The notes under the pieces were generated by a model that searched no databases, was not told where the DNA came from, and saw nothing but the letters and a program-made list of their open reading frames with translations. Positions 7,605-14,569 of a stretch of DNA of 14,877 nt are shown here, piece by piece. This stretch comes from Streptococcus oralis (GTDB taxonomy: Bacteria; Bacillota; Bacilli; Lactobacillales; Streptococcaceae): assembly GCA_937930605.1 (NCBI GenBank), contig CALHBZ010000150.1, positions 1 to 14,877 on the forward strand, in the 5' to 3' direction. Within the stretch, counting starts at the first letter, position 1. Each line of letters opens with the position of its first letter. Both the position numbers and the translations under genes were made by a program.

Positions 7605-8861
7605 ATGCACATTTTTGATGAGCTAAAAGAGCGTGGTTTGATTTTTCAAACGACTGATGAAGAAGCTTTGCGTAAAGCCCTAGAAGAAGGTCAAGTTTCT
7701 TATTATACCGGCTACGATCCAACTGCTGATAGCCTTCACCTCGGTCACCTTGTCGCAATCTTGACCAGTCGTCGTTTGCAACTAGCAGGTCACAAACCTT
7801 ATGCGCTCGTTGGCGGTGCTACAGGTCTCATCGGAGATCCGTCCTTCAAAGATGCTGAGCGTAGTCTCCAAACAAAAGACACAGTAGATGGCTGGGTCAA
7901 GTCTATCCAAGGACAACTTTCTCGCTTTCTTGACTTTGAAAACGGTGAAAATAAAGCTGTCATGGTCAACAACTACGACTGGTTTGGCAGCATCAGCTTC
8001 ATTGACTTCCTCCGTGATGTCGGAAAATACTTTACTGTCAACTACATGATGAGCAAGGAGTCTGTGAAGAAACGGATTGAAACAGGGATTTCTTACACAG
8101 AGTTTGCCTACCAAATCATGCAAGGATATGACTTCTACGTCCTTAACCAAGAGCACAACGTAACACTACAAATCGGTGGTTCTGACCAGTGGGGAAATAT
8201 GACAGCTGGTACCGAATTGCTTCGTCGTAAGGCTGACAAGATTGGGCACGTTATCACTGTTCCCCTTATCACTGATGCGACAGGTAAGAAATTTGGTAAA
8301 TCAGAAGGAAACGCAGTCTGGCTCAACCCTGAAAAAACTTCTCCATATGAAATGTATCAATTCTGGATGAATGTCATGGATGCTGACGCTGTTCGCTTCT
8401 TAAAGATCTTTACTTTCTTGTCACTTGATGAGATTGAAGACATCCGCAAACAGTTTGAAGTGGCGCCACACGAACGCTTGGCTCAAAAGATCCTCGCTCG
8501 TGAGGTCGTAACACTTGTACACGGAGAAGAAGCCTACAAAGAAGCCCTTAATATTACGGAGCAACTCTTTGCTGGAAACATCAAAAACCTTTCTGTCAAA
8601 GAACTCAAACAAGGACTTCGTGGAGTGCCAAACTACCAAGTACAGGCAGATGAAAACCACAACATCGTAGAACTTCTCGTATCATCTGGCGTAGTCAACT
8701 CAAAACGCCAAGCACGTGAAGATGTCCAAAACGGTGCCATCTACGTCAACGGCGACCGTATCCAAGACCTTGACTATGTCTTGGGGGATGCAGATAAGTT
8801 AGAGAACGAACTGACTGTTATCCGACGTGGGAAGAAGAAATACTTCGTCCTTACATATTAA
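7605..8861 (+). CDS. tyrS: Tyrosyl-tRNA synthetase
   Basis: A 418-residue class I aminoacyl-tRNA synthetase that charges tRNA-Tyr. The nucleotide-binding HIGH motif appears as HLGH (45-48) and the KMSKS motif as KFGKS (229-233). The tyrosine-site segment GGSDQWGN (191-198) is intact, and an S4 RNA-binding domain fills about residues 350-415. Length is normal for the bacterial TyrRS family. The start ATG follows a clear AAGGAG Shine-Dalgarno sequence. The gene has its own promoter and terminator, so it is probably monocistronic, with possible readthrough into rlmA. Confidence 0.97.
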   Translation: MHIFDELKERGLIFQTTDEEALRKALEEGQVSYYTGYDPTADSLHLGHLVAILTSRRLQLAGHKPYALVGGATGLIGDPSFKDAERSLQTKDTVDGWVKSIQGQLSRFLDFENGENKAVMVNNYDWFGSISFIDFLRDVGKYFTVNYMMSKESVKKRIETGISYTEFAYQIMQGYDFYVLNQEHNVTLQIGGSDQWGNMTAGTELLRRKADKIGHVITVPLITDATGKKFGKSEGNAVWLNPEKTSPYEMYQFWMNVMDADAVRFLKIFTFLSLDEIEDIRKQFEVAPHERLAQKILAREVVTLVHGEEAYKEALNITEQLFAGNIKNLSVKELKQGLRGVPNYQVQADENHNIVELLVSSGVVNSKRQAREDVQNGAIYVNGDRIQDLDYVLGDADKLENELTVIRRGKKKYFVLTY

Positions 8862-8868
8862 AAAGCAG

Positions 8869-8900
8869 ACTGGAGGCATTTGCCATCCAGTTCTTTTTTT
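8869..8900 (+). terminator. tyrS terminator
   Basis: ACTGGA (8869-8874) pairs with TCCAGT (8886-8891), with an inner GGC/GCC around ATTT, and a run of seven T follows at 8894-8900. It lies 7 nt after the tyrS stop codon. The downstream arm also contains the -35 box of the rlmA promoter. Confidence 0.88.
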
Positions 8901-8908
8901 GCTAGACT
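8880..8908 (+). promoter_or_regulatory. rlmA promoter inside the tyrS terminator
   Basis: TTGCCA (8880-8885) and TAGACT (8903-8908) are exactly 17 nt apart, and TGC precedes the -10 to make it extended. The -35 box overlaps the hairpin of the tyrS terminator and the spacer holds its T tract. The predicted transcription start falls on the A of the rlmA ATG at 8915. Confidence 0.65.
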
Positions 8909-8914
8909 AAAACT

Positions 8915-9763
8915 ATGAATACAAACCTCAAACCCAAACTTCAACGTTTTGCTACTGCGACTGCCTTTGCCTGCCCTATCTGTCAAGAAAACCTCACCTT
9001 GGTAGAGTCTAGCCTAAAATGTAGCAACCGCCATTCTTTTGACTTAGCAAAATTCGGCTATGTCAATCTAGCACCGCAAATCAAGCAATCTGCCAACTAC
9101 GACAAGGAAAACTTCCAAAATCGCCAGCAAATTCTTGAAGCTGGTTTTTATCAGACTATCTTAGAAACCATCTCAGACCTGCTTGCAAGACTAGAAACTG
9201 CCAAAACTGTCTTGGATATCGGTTGTGGCGAAGGCTTCTACTCTCGCAAATTACAAGAAAGTCACTCTGATAAAACCTTCTATGCTTTTGATATCTCCAA
9301 AGATTCCGTCCAAATCGCTACTAAGAGTGAACCCAACTGGGCAGTCAATTGGTTCGTCGGCGACTTAGCTCGCCTTCCTATAAAAGACGCTAGCATGGAT
9401 ATTCTACTTGATATCTTCTCACCTGCCAATTATGGAGAATTTCACCGCGTTTTATCCAAAGACGGTATCTTGATCAAGGTCATCCCAACTGAAAACCACC
9501 TCAAAGAAATCCGCCAAATGGCGCAGGACCAACTGACAAAGAAGGAATATTCCAACCAAGATATCAAGAAACATTTCCAGGAACACTTCAGCATCCAATC
9601 TAGCCAAACAGCCTCCCTGACCAAACCCATCACAGCAGAGCAACGCCAAGCCCTAATCAGCATGACACCGCTACTCTTTCATGTTGAACAGACCAAGGTT
9701 GACTGGAGTCAACTGGCTGAGATTACCATTGAAGCAGAGATTCTAGTTGGGAAAGTACGGTAA
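8915..9763 (+). CDS. rlmA: 23S rRNA (guanine-N1)-methyltransferase RlmA(II)
   Basis: A 282-residue SAM-dependent methyltransferase. An N-terminal zinc-binding domain is shown by C20xxC23 and C36xxxH40, followed by a Rossmann methyltransferase core with motif I DIGCGEG (101-107). This layout is that of the RrmA/RlmA family, which methylates N1 of a guanine in 23S hairpin 35. In Gram-positive bacteria this is G748 (RlmA-II, TlrB-like), a modification that affects binding of some macrolides and telithromycin. There is no Shine-Dalgarno sequence before the ATG, and the promoter ends 6 nt upstream of it, so translation may begin on a leaderless mRNA. The II subtype is inferred from the host group. 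Confidence 0.9.
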   Translation: MNTNLKPKLQRFATATAFACPICQENLTLVESSLKCSNRHSFDLAKFGYVNLAPQIKQSANYDKENFQNRQQILEAGFYQTILETISDLLARLETAKTVLDIGCGEGFYSRKLQESHSDKTFYAFDISKDSVQIATKSEPNWAVNWFVGDLARLPIKDASMDILLDIFSPANYGEFHRVLSKDGILIKVIPTENHLKEIRQMAQDQLTKKEYSNQDIKKHFQEHFSIQSSQTASLTKPITAEQRQALISMTPLLFHVEQTKVDWSQLAEITIEAEILVGKVR

Positions 9764-9784
9764 ACCAATCTTTCAGCTAAGACA

Positions 9785-9822
9785 AAATCCGCACCCTTGA
9801 TTAAGGTGCGGATTTGATTTTT
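9785..9822. terminator. Bidirectional terminator between rlmA and the lipase cluster
   Basis: AAATCCGCACC (9785-9795) and GGTGCGGATTT (9805-9815) form a perfect 11-bp stem with a 9-nt loop. T-rich runs follow in both directions. It separates the convergent rlmA gene and the minus-strand lipase cluster. Confidence 0.85.
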
Positions 9823-9858
9823 GAAAAAAATAGTGAGTCAACTATTTCCATTTTTGTT

Positions 9859-10293
9859 TTAAACCAATTTCTCCCACTTGAGATTTTCTTTGCTAACTGC
9901 ATCTTGAATGGCGTTTGAAAACTCCCCTTTGATTTCCGCGTCGATTTGATTATTAACGAAATCAATCTCTTCCTTCGTCTTTGTACCTATTTCCTTCGCT
10001 TCTTTGTCAAATTTCTCAATAATCCGAGCTATAGCCCGTTTTTTAGCCGGAACATACAAGGTTTTTATGATGTCTTTTTCTAATTTCTTCTCAATTTCAC
10101 TATAGGCTTCAAAAGAGCGTAACTGATCCATCCCCCAGTCATAAGCCCCGTGTATAGCACCCTCTACTTCTCTCACGCCTGGAATATGCTCCCTAGCAAA
10201 ATCATTGATACCAGAAATTCCATTACCGATGTTGTCCATTGTGTCTGAAGCAAAGTCATAAATTCCAGTACCAACATCCTCAAAAAATCCCAT
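9859..10293 (-). CDS. Small helical protein, last gene of the lipase toxin cluster
   Basis: A 144-residue protein with no signal peptide. Its N-terminal third is rich in Gly, Asp and aromatic residues (starting MGFFEDVGTGIYDFA), and residues 62-144 are charged and helix-forming. I do not recognise a named family. The start has AGGAGGG at good spacing, and the gene begins 11 nt after the stop of the 136-residue gene, so it belongs to the same transcript as the lipase. In the S. aureus TslA system two small helical proteins bind the toxin's C-terminal region and travel with it to the type VII machinery; this and the preceding gene occupy equivalent places. That role is inferred from position, size and predicted helicity only. 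Confidence 0.72.
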   Translation of the reverse strand: MGFFEDVGTGIYDFASDTMDNIGNGISGINDFAREHIPGVREVEGAIHGAYDWGMDQLRSFEAYSEIEKKLEKDIIKTLYVPAKKRAIARIIEKFDKEAKEIGTKTKEEIDFVNNQIDAEIKGEFSNAIQDAVSKENLKWEKLV

Positions 10294-10304
10294 CCGTTTC
10301 CCTC

Positions 10305-10709
10305 CTATTTTTCATCTGTCTGACATGATCTTAGTTCACTAGAAAGTTGCTCAATAACTGCCTCTTGCTTTCGACACTTTTTCTTATAGCTATCTTCTAA
10401 GTCGTCATACTTTCTTTCTAGTTCGTGTTGCCGAGTTTTAAACTCCTCTTCATTCACCATCCTATATCGGCGAATAGTCTCCACTGCAGCATCCAGCATA
10501 TCCTCAGTCGCATCCGGCATTTTTGAATATGCTGATAAAACAATAGAATGCTTTTCGTCAAATTTTTGGTCTAAACCTCTATAAAAATCTCCCAAAAAAT
10601 TCCACTTAGTGTCCAACTCATTCTTTGACTGTCGATATTCATCGTCTATCTTGTAGAGTTCTTCTTGAGCATCTACTAATTTAGATCTAATCTTACTCCA
10701 CTTATCCAT
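10305..10709 (-). CDS. Coiled-coil partner protein of the lipase (LXG-partner-like)
   Basis: A 134-residue protein that is almost entirely helical and highly charged, with long heptad-like stretches at about residues 1-48 and 75-130 and a break near residues 65-72. No signal peptide or membrane segment is present. The start is ATG 10709, giving an 8-bp ATGGATAA overlap with the lipase stop codon; a TTG two codons upstream (10715) is less likely because AAGGA would be only 4 nt away. Translation is therefore coupled to the toxin gene. Small helical-hairpin proteins in this position are typical targeting partners of LXG-type type VII effectors (TlaA/TlaB for S. aureus TslA). The assignment is by context and form, not by recognised motif. 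Confidence 0.75.
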   Translation of the reverse strand: MDKWSKIRSKLVDAQEELYKIDDEYRQSKNELDTKWNFLGDFYRGLDQKFDEKHSIVLSAYSKMPDATEDMLDAAVETIRRYRMVNEEEFKTRQHELERKYDDLEDSYKKKCRKQEAVIEQLSSELRSCQTDEK

Positions 10710-11922
10710 GGGCAATTAATCCTTGTAATTCTGTATCTTTCTGAACAGTTTGTTCAATCCCTGCCTTTATTTTTGTCTCCAAGTTTGCAAATGAAGTAGC
10801 TACTGTCTTCGCGGTCTTTTTAACAGTTCGACAATGACTATCTACCGCCTCAACAATAGTTCCATAGTTGATATTAGATTCATTGTAAGTCTCTCTGACT
10901 TCATCAGAAGATAGAAGAAAACCGAATGGTACATCTCCGAGGCTTTTATACACGGTCAGAGCCTTATCGACTGCACTCGTCCCTTTTGCAGCTATCAAAT
11001 CAACCGTTGCATTAGAAGTAGTCGACAATCCGCTAGCAACAACCAGCGCCTGCTCTGAGTCCAGCGCGATGAGTTCTGCCTCGGACAAGCCATTTGGAGA
11101 AGCCGTACCGATATCATTGACTTTAAAGAGATCTTTTTTAATCTGCACACTTTTTAAGCCTTGATCTGTATTTCTTTTAATATCGTCCATCGCAATCGTA
11201 TACTTGATATCACCAGCGACTGCCCGCAAATCTCCCATCATGTGACCGCCTGAATGGGGGATGACATACTCTTTACCGACATATACTCCACCAACCAGAT
11301 CAGATATATTATTTAGAGGATCTTTCTTTGTCGTAATGCGTGTGATATTTCCTGTAAACTGAGCTATATCCCTCTTTATCTCAAATATGTTGCTTGTGAA
11401 AGGGACTGCTAAAGAAGGAATATAGAGAGGCGCTGCATTGTAGACAATGGTTTTTGGAGCGTTGTATTTCAAAGCAACACGCTGAGCGACATTGCCACCA
11501 AGCGAGTGCCCTGTCAAGATAACATCATTCGGATTTAAGCCATTGTCTTTCAGAACTTTTTCATAAAATTGGTAGGCTGAACCATAATGGTGACCCGTCC
11601 CAAAGGCAATACTGAAACCATCCGTCATGATTGCATCATTAATCGAGTCACTATCAAGATTGGTCCCTGTAAAAGCAATGATGGTTTTTCCACTTGTCTC
11701 ATCTTTAAAGGCAACCCCGCTCGTCCCTGTATCAGGATCACGAAAACTGGACACATATGTGAAATTCAGGGGCTTGATTTTATTTTCAGTTTTAAAATAT
11801 CTATCTGTCACATTATCATCAGTCGCCCCTTCAATTCTGGCCTTTTCGAATTCATAAGATAGATCTGAAGCATCTAGTGTCGGATTTGTTCCATCTAACA
11901 CTTTATAAAGTTCATTAGACAT
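10702..11922 (-). CDS. Lipase toxin with C-terminal helical region, TslA-like type VII effector
   Basis: A 406-residue protein with no signal peptide. Residues 1-245 form an alpha/beta-hydrolase of the class 3 lipase/DUF2974 kind: IIAFTGTN (81-88) near the oxyanion site, the nucleophile elbow GHSLGG with Ser140, a likely catalytic Asp201 in KKDPLNN, and His223 or His227 in PHSGGH. Residues 275-406 are predicted helical, with no catalytic motif. This lipase-first, helical-domain-last order matches TslA of S. aureus, a type VII-secreted phospholipase whose LXG-like targeting domain is C-terminal. The gene is 5 nt after a lipoprotein gene whose last codons supply its GGAGGG ribosome binding site, and it overlaps the gene of a helical partner. 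I infer an antibacterial or host-directed secreted phospholipase neutralised by the lipoprotein. A housekeeping esterase is the alternative, but the neighbours argue against it. Confidence 0.82.
   Translation of the reverse strand: MSNELYKVLDGTNPTLDASDLSYEFEKARIEGATDDNVTDRYFKTENKIKPLNFTYVSSFRDPDTGTSGVAFKDETSGKTIIAFTGTNLDSDSINDAIMTDGFSIAFGTGHHYGSAYQFYEKVLKDNGLNPNDVILTGHSLGGNVAQRVALKYNAPKTIVYNAAPLYIPSLAVPFTSNIFEIKRDIAQFTGNITRITTKKDPLNNISDLVGGVYVGKEYVIPHSGGHMMGDLRAVAGDIKYTIAMDDIKRNTDQGLKSVQIKKDLFKVNDIGTASPNGLSEAELIALDSEQALVVASGLSTTSNATVDLIAAKGTSAVDKALTVYKSLGDVPFGFLLSSDEVRETYNESNINYGTIVEAVDSHCRTVKKTAKTVATSFANLETKIKAGIEQTVQKDTELQGLIAHG
11677..11922 (-). repeat. Copy A of the lipase N-terminal repeat
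   Basis: The first 82 codons of the full-length lipase. Copy B (12705-12953) encodes a closely matching segment: after the shared VLDG, I count 61 identical residues of 72. The copies are direct repeats about 1 kb apart and flank the third lipoprotein gene. Confidence 0.9.
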
Positions 11923-11927
11923 TTACT

Positions 11928-12614
11928 TTACCCTCCACTGATAATCTCCGCATGTGTATTTTGCCCGTTTTGAATTTCTATAGTATATCTGTAAGCCTTA
12001 TTTTCAACGGTTTCATGCATGATATAAATCACCATTTTTAGTTCTTTATTCTGCTCTACTCCCATATAGTTGTTTAAAATCGGATCCGTTAGAATGTAGT
12101 TGATATTTGCGCTCCCTGTTTCAACACTATAGCTTTTTCTCCCCATTTTTAGTTTCGACAGAGTATTTCTATTAATCGTAAATTCTTGGAGCAATAATTT
12201 AGGATTCCTTATCGTCGCATTTGCCTGAGGATCCATCAACTGAATCATTCCATCCTTATAAACCACTCCACCTTCATAAAGTACTTCTTCCGTTCGTTTT
12301 TTATTCTCATCTATGCTGACTTTTTTCTCCTTAAAAGTTCCTCTAACCACTTTATTCTCAGCATCACCCTTTAGTTCAATAGATTGGTAAAAATAGCCTT
12401 TCCCTTCTTTATAATCATAAATATCGTCGCTAAAAATACTAAATCCCTCCGGAAACTTTTCAAACAAGTCCTCCAAATTCTCCGTCGGGTAGACCTTACT
12501 GAGCTCAGCGGCTTTCCCTTCGATAAATTGTCGACTACTCTTTAGACTACATCCAGCTAGCACCATCATTCCAACCCCTCCTACTAACATCATCATTGCA
12601 ATTTTTTTAAACAT
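11928..12614 (-). CDS. Surface lipoprotein 3, putative TilA-like immunity protein
   Basis: A 228-residue lipoprotein with a type II signal peptide; the lipobox is LAGC with Cys22. The mature part starts with the shared block SRQFIEGKA and YPTENLEDLFEKFP. The remainder looks beta-rich, with KMGRKSYS and NNYMGVEQ near the end. The form recalls staphylococcal tandem lipoproteins (Csa/Lpl), a resemblance I cannot verify here. It is directly upstream of the full-length lipase (5-nt gap) and has its own promoter at 12652-12680. In the S. aureus system the lipoprotein TilA, anchored on the outer face of the membrane, binds and neutralises the secreted lipase. This gene is the best candidate for the cognate immunity. 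It is most similar to lipoprotein 1, less to lipoprotein 2. Confidence 0.82.
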   Translation of the reverse strand: MFKKIAMMMLVGGVGMMVLAGCSLKSSRQFIEGKAAELSKVYPTENLEDLFEKFPEGFSIFSDDIYDYKEGKGYFYQSIELKGDAENKVVRGTFKEKKVSIDENKKRTEEVLYEGGVVYKDGMIQLMDPQANATIRNPKLLLQEFTINRNTLSKLKMGRKSYSVETGSANINYILTDPILNNYMGVEQNKELKMVIYIMHETVENKAYRYTIEIQNGQNTHAEIISGG

Positions 12615-12651
12615 GGATTGCCCTCCTCTCAGAATCCAAGATAGTCACTTC

Positions 12652-12680
12652 ATTATACCAATTTTAAGGTTTTGGTTCAA
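12652..12680 (-). promoter_or_regulatory. Promoter of the immunity-lipase operon
   Basis: On the minus strand, TTGAAC (12680-12675) and TATAAT (12657-12652) are 17 nt apart. The start would be near 12645, some 30 nt before the lipoprotein 3 ATG with its AGGAGGG site. It lies just after the truncated lipase copy, so the toxin operon has its own transcription independent of lipoproteins 1 and 2. Confidence 0.78.
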
Positions 12681-12701
12681 TCTAAGCGCCAATCAAATGA
12701 T

Positions 12702-12953
12702 TCAAATGATGGGTTTTCCACTTGTTTCATCTCTAAAGGCAACCCCACTAGTCCCTGTCGCAGAATCACGAAAGCTGGATAAATATGTGAAATTTAGGGG
12801 TTTGATTTTATTTTCTTCTTTAAAGTATCGACTGTCAACGTCTTCATCAGTTGCCCCTTTAATTCTTGCTTTTTCAAATTCATAAGACAAATCTGAAGCA
12901 TCCAGTGTCGGATTCGTCCCATCCAAAACAGTATATTCTTTATAATCGCTCAT
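12702..12953 (-). pseudogene. Truncated second copy of the lipase N-terminus
   Basis: An open frame of 83 codons matching residues 1-82 of the full-length lipase (61 of 72 aligned residues after VLDG identical). It ends in TGA immediately after the shared ...KPII segment. It stops before the nucleophile elbow, so it cannot be an active lipase. The ATG lies 2 nt after the lipoprotein 2 stop codon with AAGGA upstream, so it could still be translated. The differences are mostly single substitutions without frameshift, which fits an older divergent allele cut short rather than a recent tandem copy. It appears to be the remnant of a second lipoprotein-lipase unit. Confidence 0.85.
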
Positions 12954-12955
12954 TA

Positions 12956-13669
12956 CTAATCCTTTTCTAGTTTTCCAACAATGCCTTCTGCATGATAAAG
13001 ATTATCATTTCTAAAAATGATGGAATATCCATAACTTTTACCTGATATTGTTGGTTCAAAAATATTGATACCCATATTAATTTGAGCATCATTCTCTAAG
13101 CCCAAATAAGTATTGACTTGTTCATTTTTAAGCTTATAGGTGATGCTGGCAGAACCCGTCTCAAAACTATAGCCTTTCCGAACTACTTCTAGACTTTTTA
13201 AACTCGACCTTGAAATAAGAAAATCTTGCATTAAAAGACGGGAATGTTTTAAGTCACCTTTCTCTTTATTTTTTGAAGAATTTCCCTCTGATAAATGTAG
13301 ACTTCCATCTTTGTAGTAGACATGTCCTTGATATAAAATTTCTTCTTCAATTTTCCCATCTGAATTTTCAAATGAGCTTTCTTTGGTAATTTCTCCTTTT
13401 ATTTCTTTAGTCTCAGAAATGCCATTTAAAACTAGCTGATAACTAATTGAAGGAGAGTCTTCACTATCCTCACTAATATCTGTTATACGAATCTGAAATC
13501 CATCCGGAAACTTTTCAAACAAGTTTTCCAGATTCTCCGTTGGATAGACCTTGCTGAGCACTGAGGCTTTCCCTTCAATAAATTGTCGACTACTCTTTAG
13601 ACTACAGCCAGCTAGAGTCAACAACGCTACTCCCAAAAGTACTGCTATCAGCACTAATTTTTTCCTCAT
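12956..13669 (-). CDS. Surface lipoprotein 2, divergent immunity-like paralogue
   Basis: A 237-residue lipoprotein with lipobox LAGC (Cys22). I chose the ATG at 13669, with GGAGG 5 nt upstream, rather than a TTG five codons earlier that overlaps the preceding gene. It begins 11 nt after the lipoprotein 1 stop codon. The N-terminal 60 residues nearly match its neighbours (KSSRQFIEGKA, LSKVYPTENLENLFEKFP). The middle and end differ strongly, with LMQDFLISRSSLKSLE and YLGLENDAQ in place of the matching segments of lipoproteins 1 and 3. It is followed at once by the truncated lipase copy, so it was probably the immunity partner of that lost toxin. Immunity function is inferred. Confidence 0.82.
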   Translation of the reverse strand: MRKKLVLIAVLLGVALLTLAGCSLKSSRQFIEGKASVLSKVYPTENLENLFEKFPDGFQIRITDISEDSEDSPSISYQLVLNGISETKEIKGEITKESSFENSDGKIEEEILYQGHVYYKDGSLHLSEGNSSKNKEKGDLKHSRLLMQDFLISRSSLKSLEVVRKGYSFETGSASITYKLKNEQVNTYLGLENDAQINMGINIFEPTISGKSYGYSIIFRNDNLYHAEGIVGKLEKD

Positions 13670-13680
13670 AAATTCCTCCA

Positions 13681-14394
13681 TCAATCATTATAAAGTTTAT
13701 ATTTCTTTTCCTTGTAACCACTAAATAATTCCGAATGAGAATTATGCCCATCTTTGATATCTAAAGTATAGCTATAAGCCTTATTTTCAACAGTCCCAGA
13801 CATGATATAAAAAATCATTTTTAATTCTTTATCCTGCTCAACTCTCATGTAGTTGTTTAAAATTGGATCCGTTAAAATGTAATCAATATCTGCGCTCCCA
13901 GTTTCAAAACTATAGCTTTTTCTCCCCATTTTTAGTTTCGACAGAGTCTTTCTATTGATTGTAAATTCTTGGAGCAATAGTTTAGGATTTTTTATCGTTG
14001 CATTTGCCTGAGGATCCATCAATTGAATCCTTCCATCTTTATAAACTACTCCACCTTCATAGATTTTTTCTTCAGTCGGAGCCTTTGTTCCATTCGATGT
14101 TACCTTCTCACTAACAATAGTTCCTATTATCTGTTTAGTTTCTCCATCTCCTCTCAATTTTACAGATTGGAACATATAACCCTCCTCTTTATAATCGTAA
14201 AGGTCTTCACTCCAAATACTAAACCCTCCCGGAAACTTTTCAAACAAGTCTTCCAGATTCTCTGTCGGATAGACCTTGCTGAGCTCAGCGGCCTTTCCTT
14301 CAATAAATCTTCGACTACTTTTTGTAAAGCAACCAGTTAGTGTCAATACTGCCACTCCCAAAAGTATCACTGACAGTCCTATTTTTTTCATCAT
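13681..14394 (-). CDS. Surface lipoprotein 1, immunity-like paralogue
   Basis: A 237-residue lipoprotein with lipobox LTGC (Cys22) and the family blocks SRRFIEGKA, YPTENLEDLFEKFP, DPQANATI, KMGRKSYS and DPILNNYM. It is close to lipoprotein 3 over most of its length but has a longer, basic C-terminus (ending KEKKYKLYND). The ATG at 14394 has GAGAGGAATTT just upstream, almost the same context as lipoprotein 2. It is the first gene of the cluster on the minus strand. No lipase copy follows it directly. Orphan immunity genes that protect against toxins of neighbouring strains are common in polymorphic toxin loci, and this may be one. Confidence 0.82.
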   Translation of the reverse strand: MMKKIGLSVILLGVAVLTLTGCFTKSSRRFIEGKAAELSKVYPTENLEDLFEKFPGGFSIWSEDLYDYKEEGYMFQSVKLRGDGETKQIIGTIVSEKVTSNGTKAPTEEKIYEGGVVYKDGRIQLMDPQANATIKNPKLLLQEFTINRKTLSKLKMGRKSYSFETGSADIDYILTDPILNNYMRVEQDKELKMIFYIMSGTVENKAYSYTLDIKDGHNSHSELFSGYKEKKYKLYND

Positions 14395-14435
14395 AAATTC
14401 CTCTCTTCTTTATCCGATTCAGTCTAATTAACAAT

Positions 14436-14441
14436 AGTATA
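14436..14441 (-). promoter_or_regulatory. Weak candidate -10 box for lipoprotein 1
   Basis: TATACT on the minus strand lies about 40 nt before the lipoprotein 1 ATG. I find no good -35 box at 15-18 nt. The rest of the gap to the phosphorylase terminator (14442-14514) is AT-rich without a clear signal. Confidence 0.3.
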
Positions 14442-14513
14442 CCTGTTTTTCCTCTGTTGTGCTAGCGTTTTACCGGTATGAAGGATCTTCTATTAAAGTC
14501 CCTACTTTTTTCT

Positions 14514-14544
14514 ATTAAAAAAACGCACCTTTTTAAGATGCGTT
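14514..14544 (-). terminator. Terminator of the glucan phosphorylase gene
   Basis: On the minus strand, AACGCATC (14544-14537) pairs with GGTGCGTT (14529-14522), one G-U pair included, around a 7-nt loop, followed by a run of T. It lies about 25 nt after the stop codon. Confidence 0.8.
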
Positions 14545-14569
14545 GTTTTATAGTCTCGTGCAAAGAATC

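Noticed and set aside
12613..12885. Plus-strand open frame of 90 codons opposite the truncated lipase
   Set aside because: It is the antisense of the lipase repeat; the same pattern occurs opposite the full-length copy at 11587-11862.
9859..14394. Prophage or insertion sequence carrying the lipase cluster
   Set aside because: No integrase, transposase, attachment repeats or phage structural genes are visible. The cluster is better explained as a variable toxin-immunity locus between rlmA and the phosphorylase gene.
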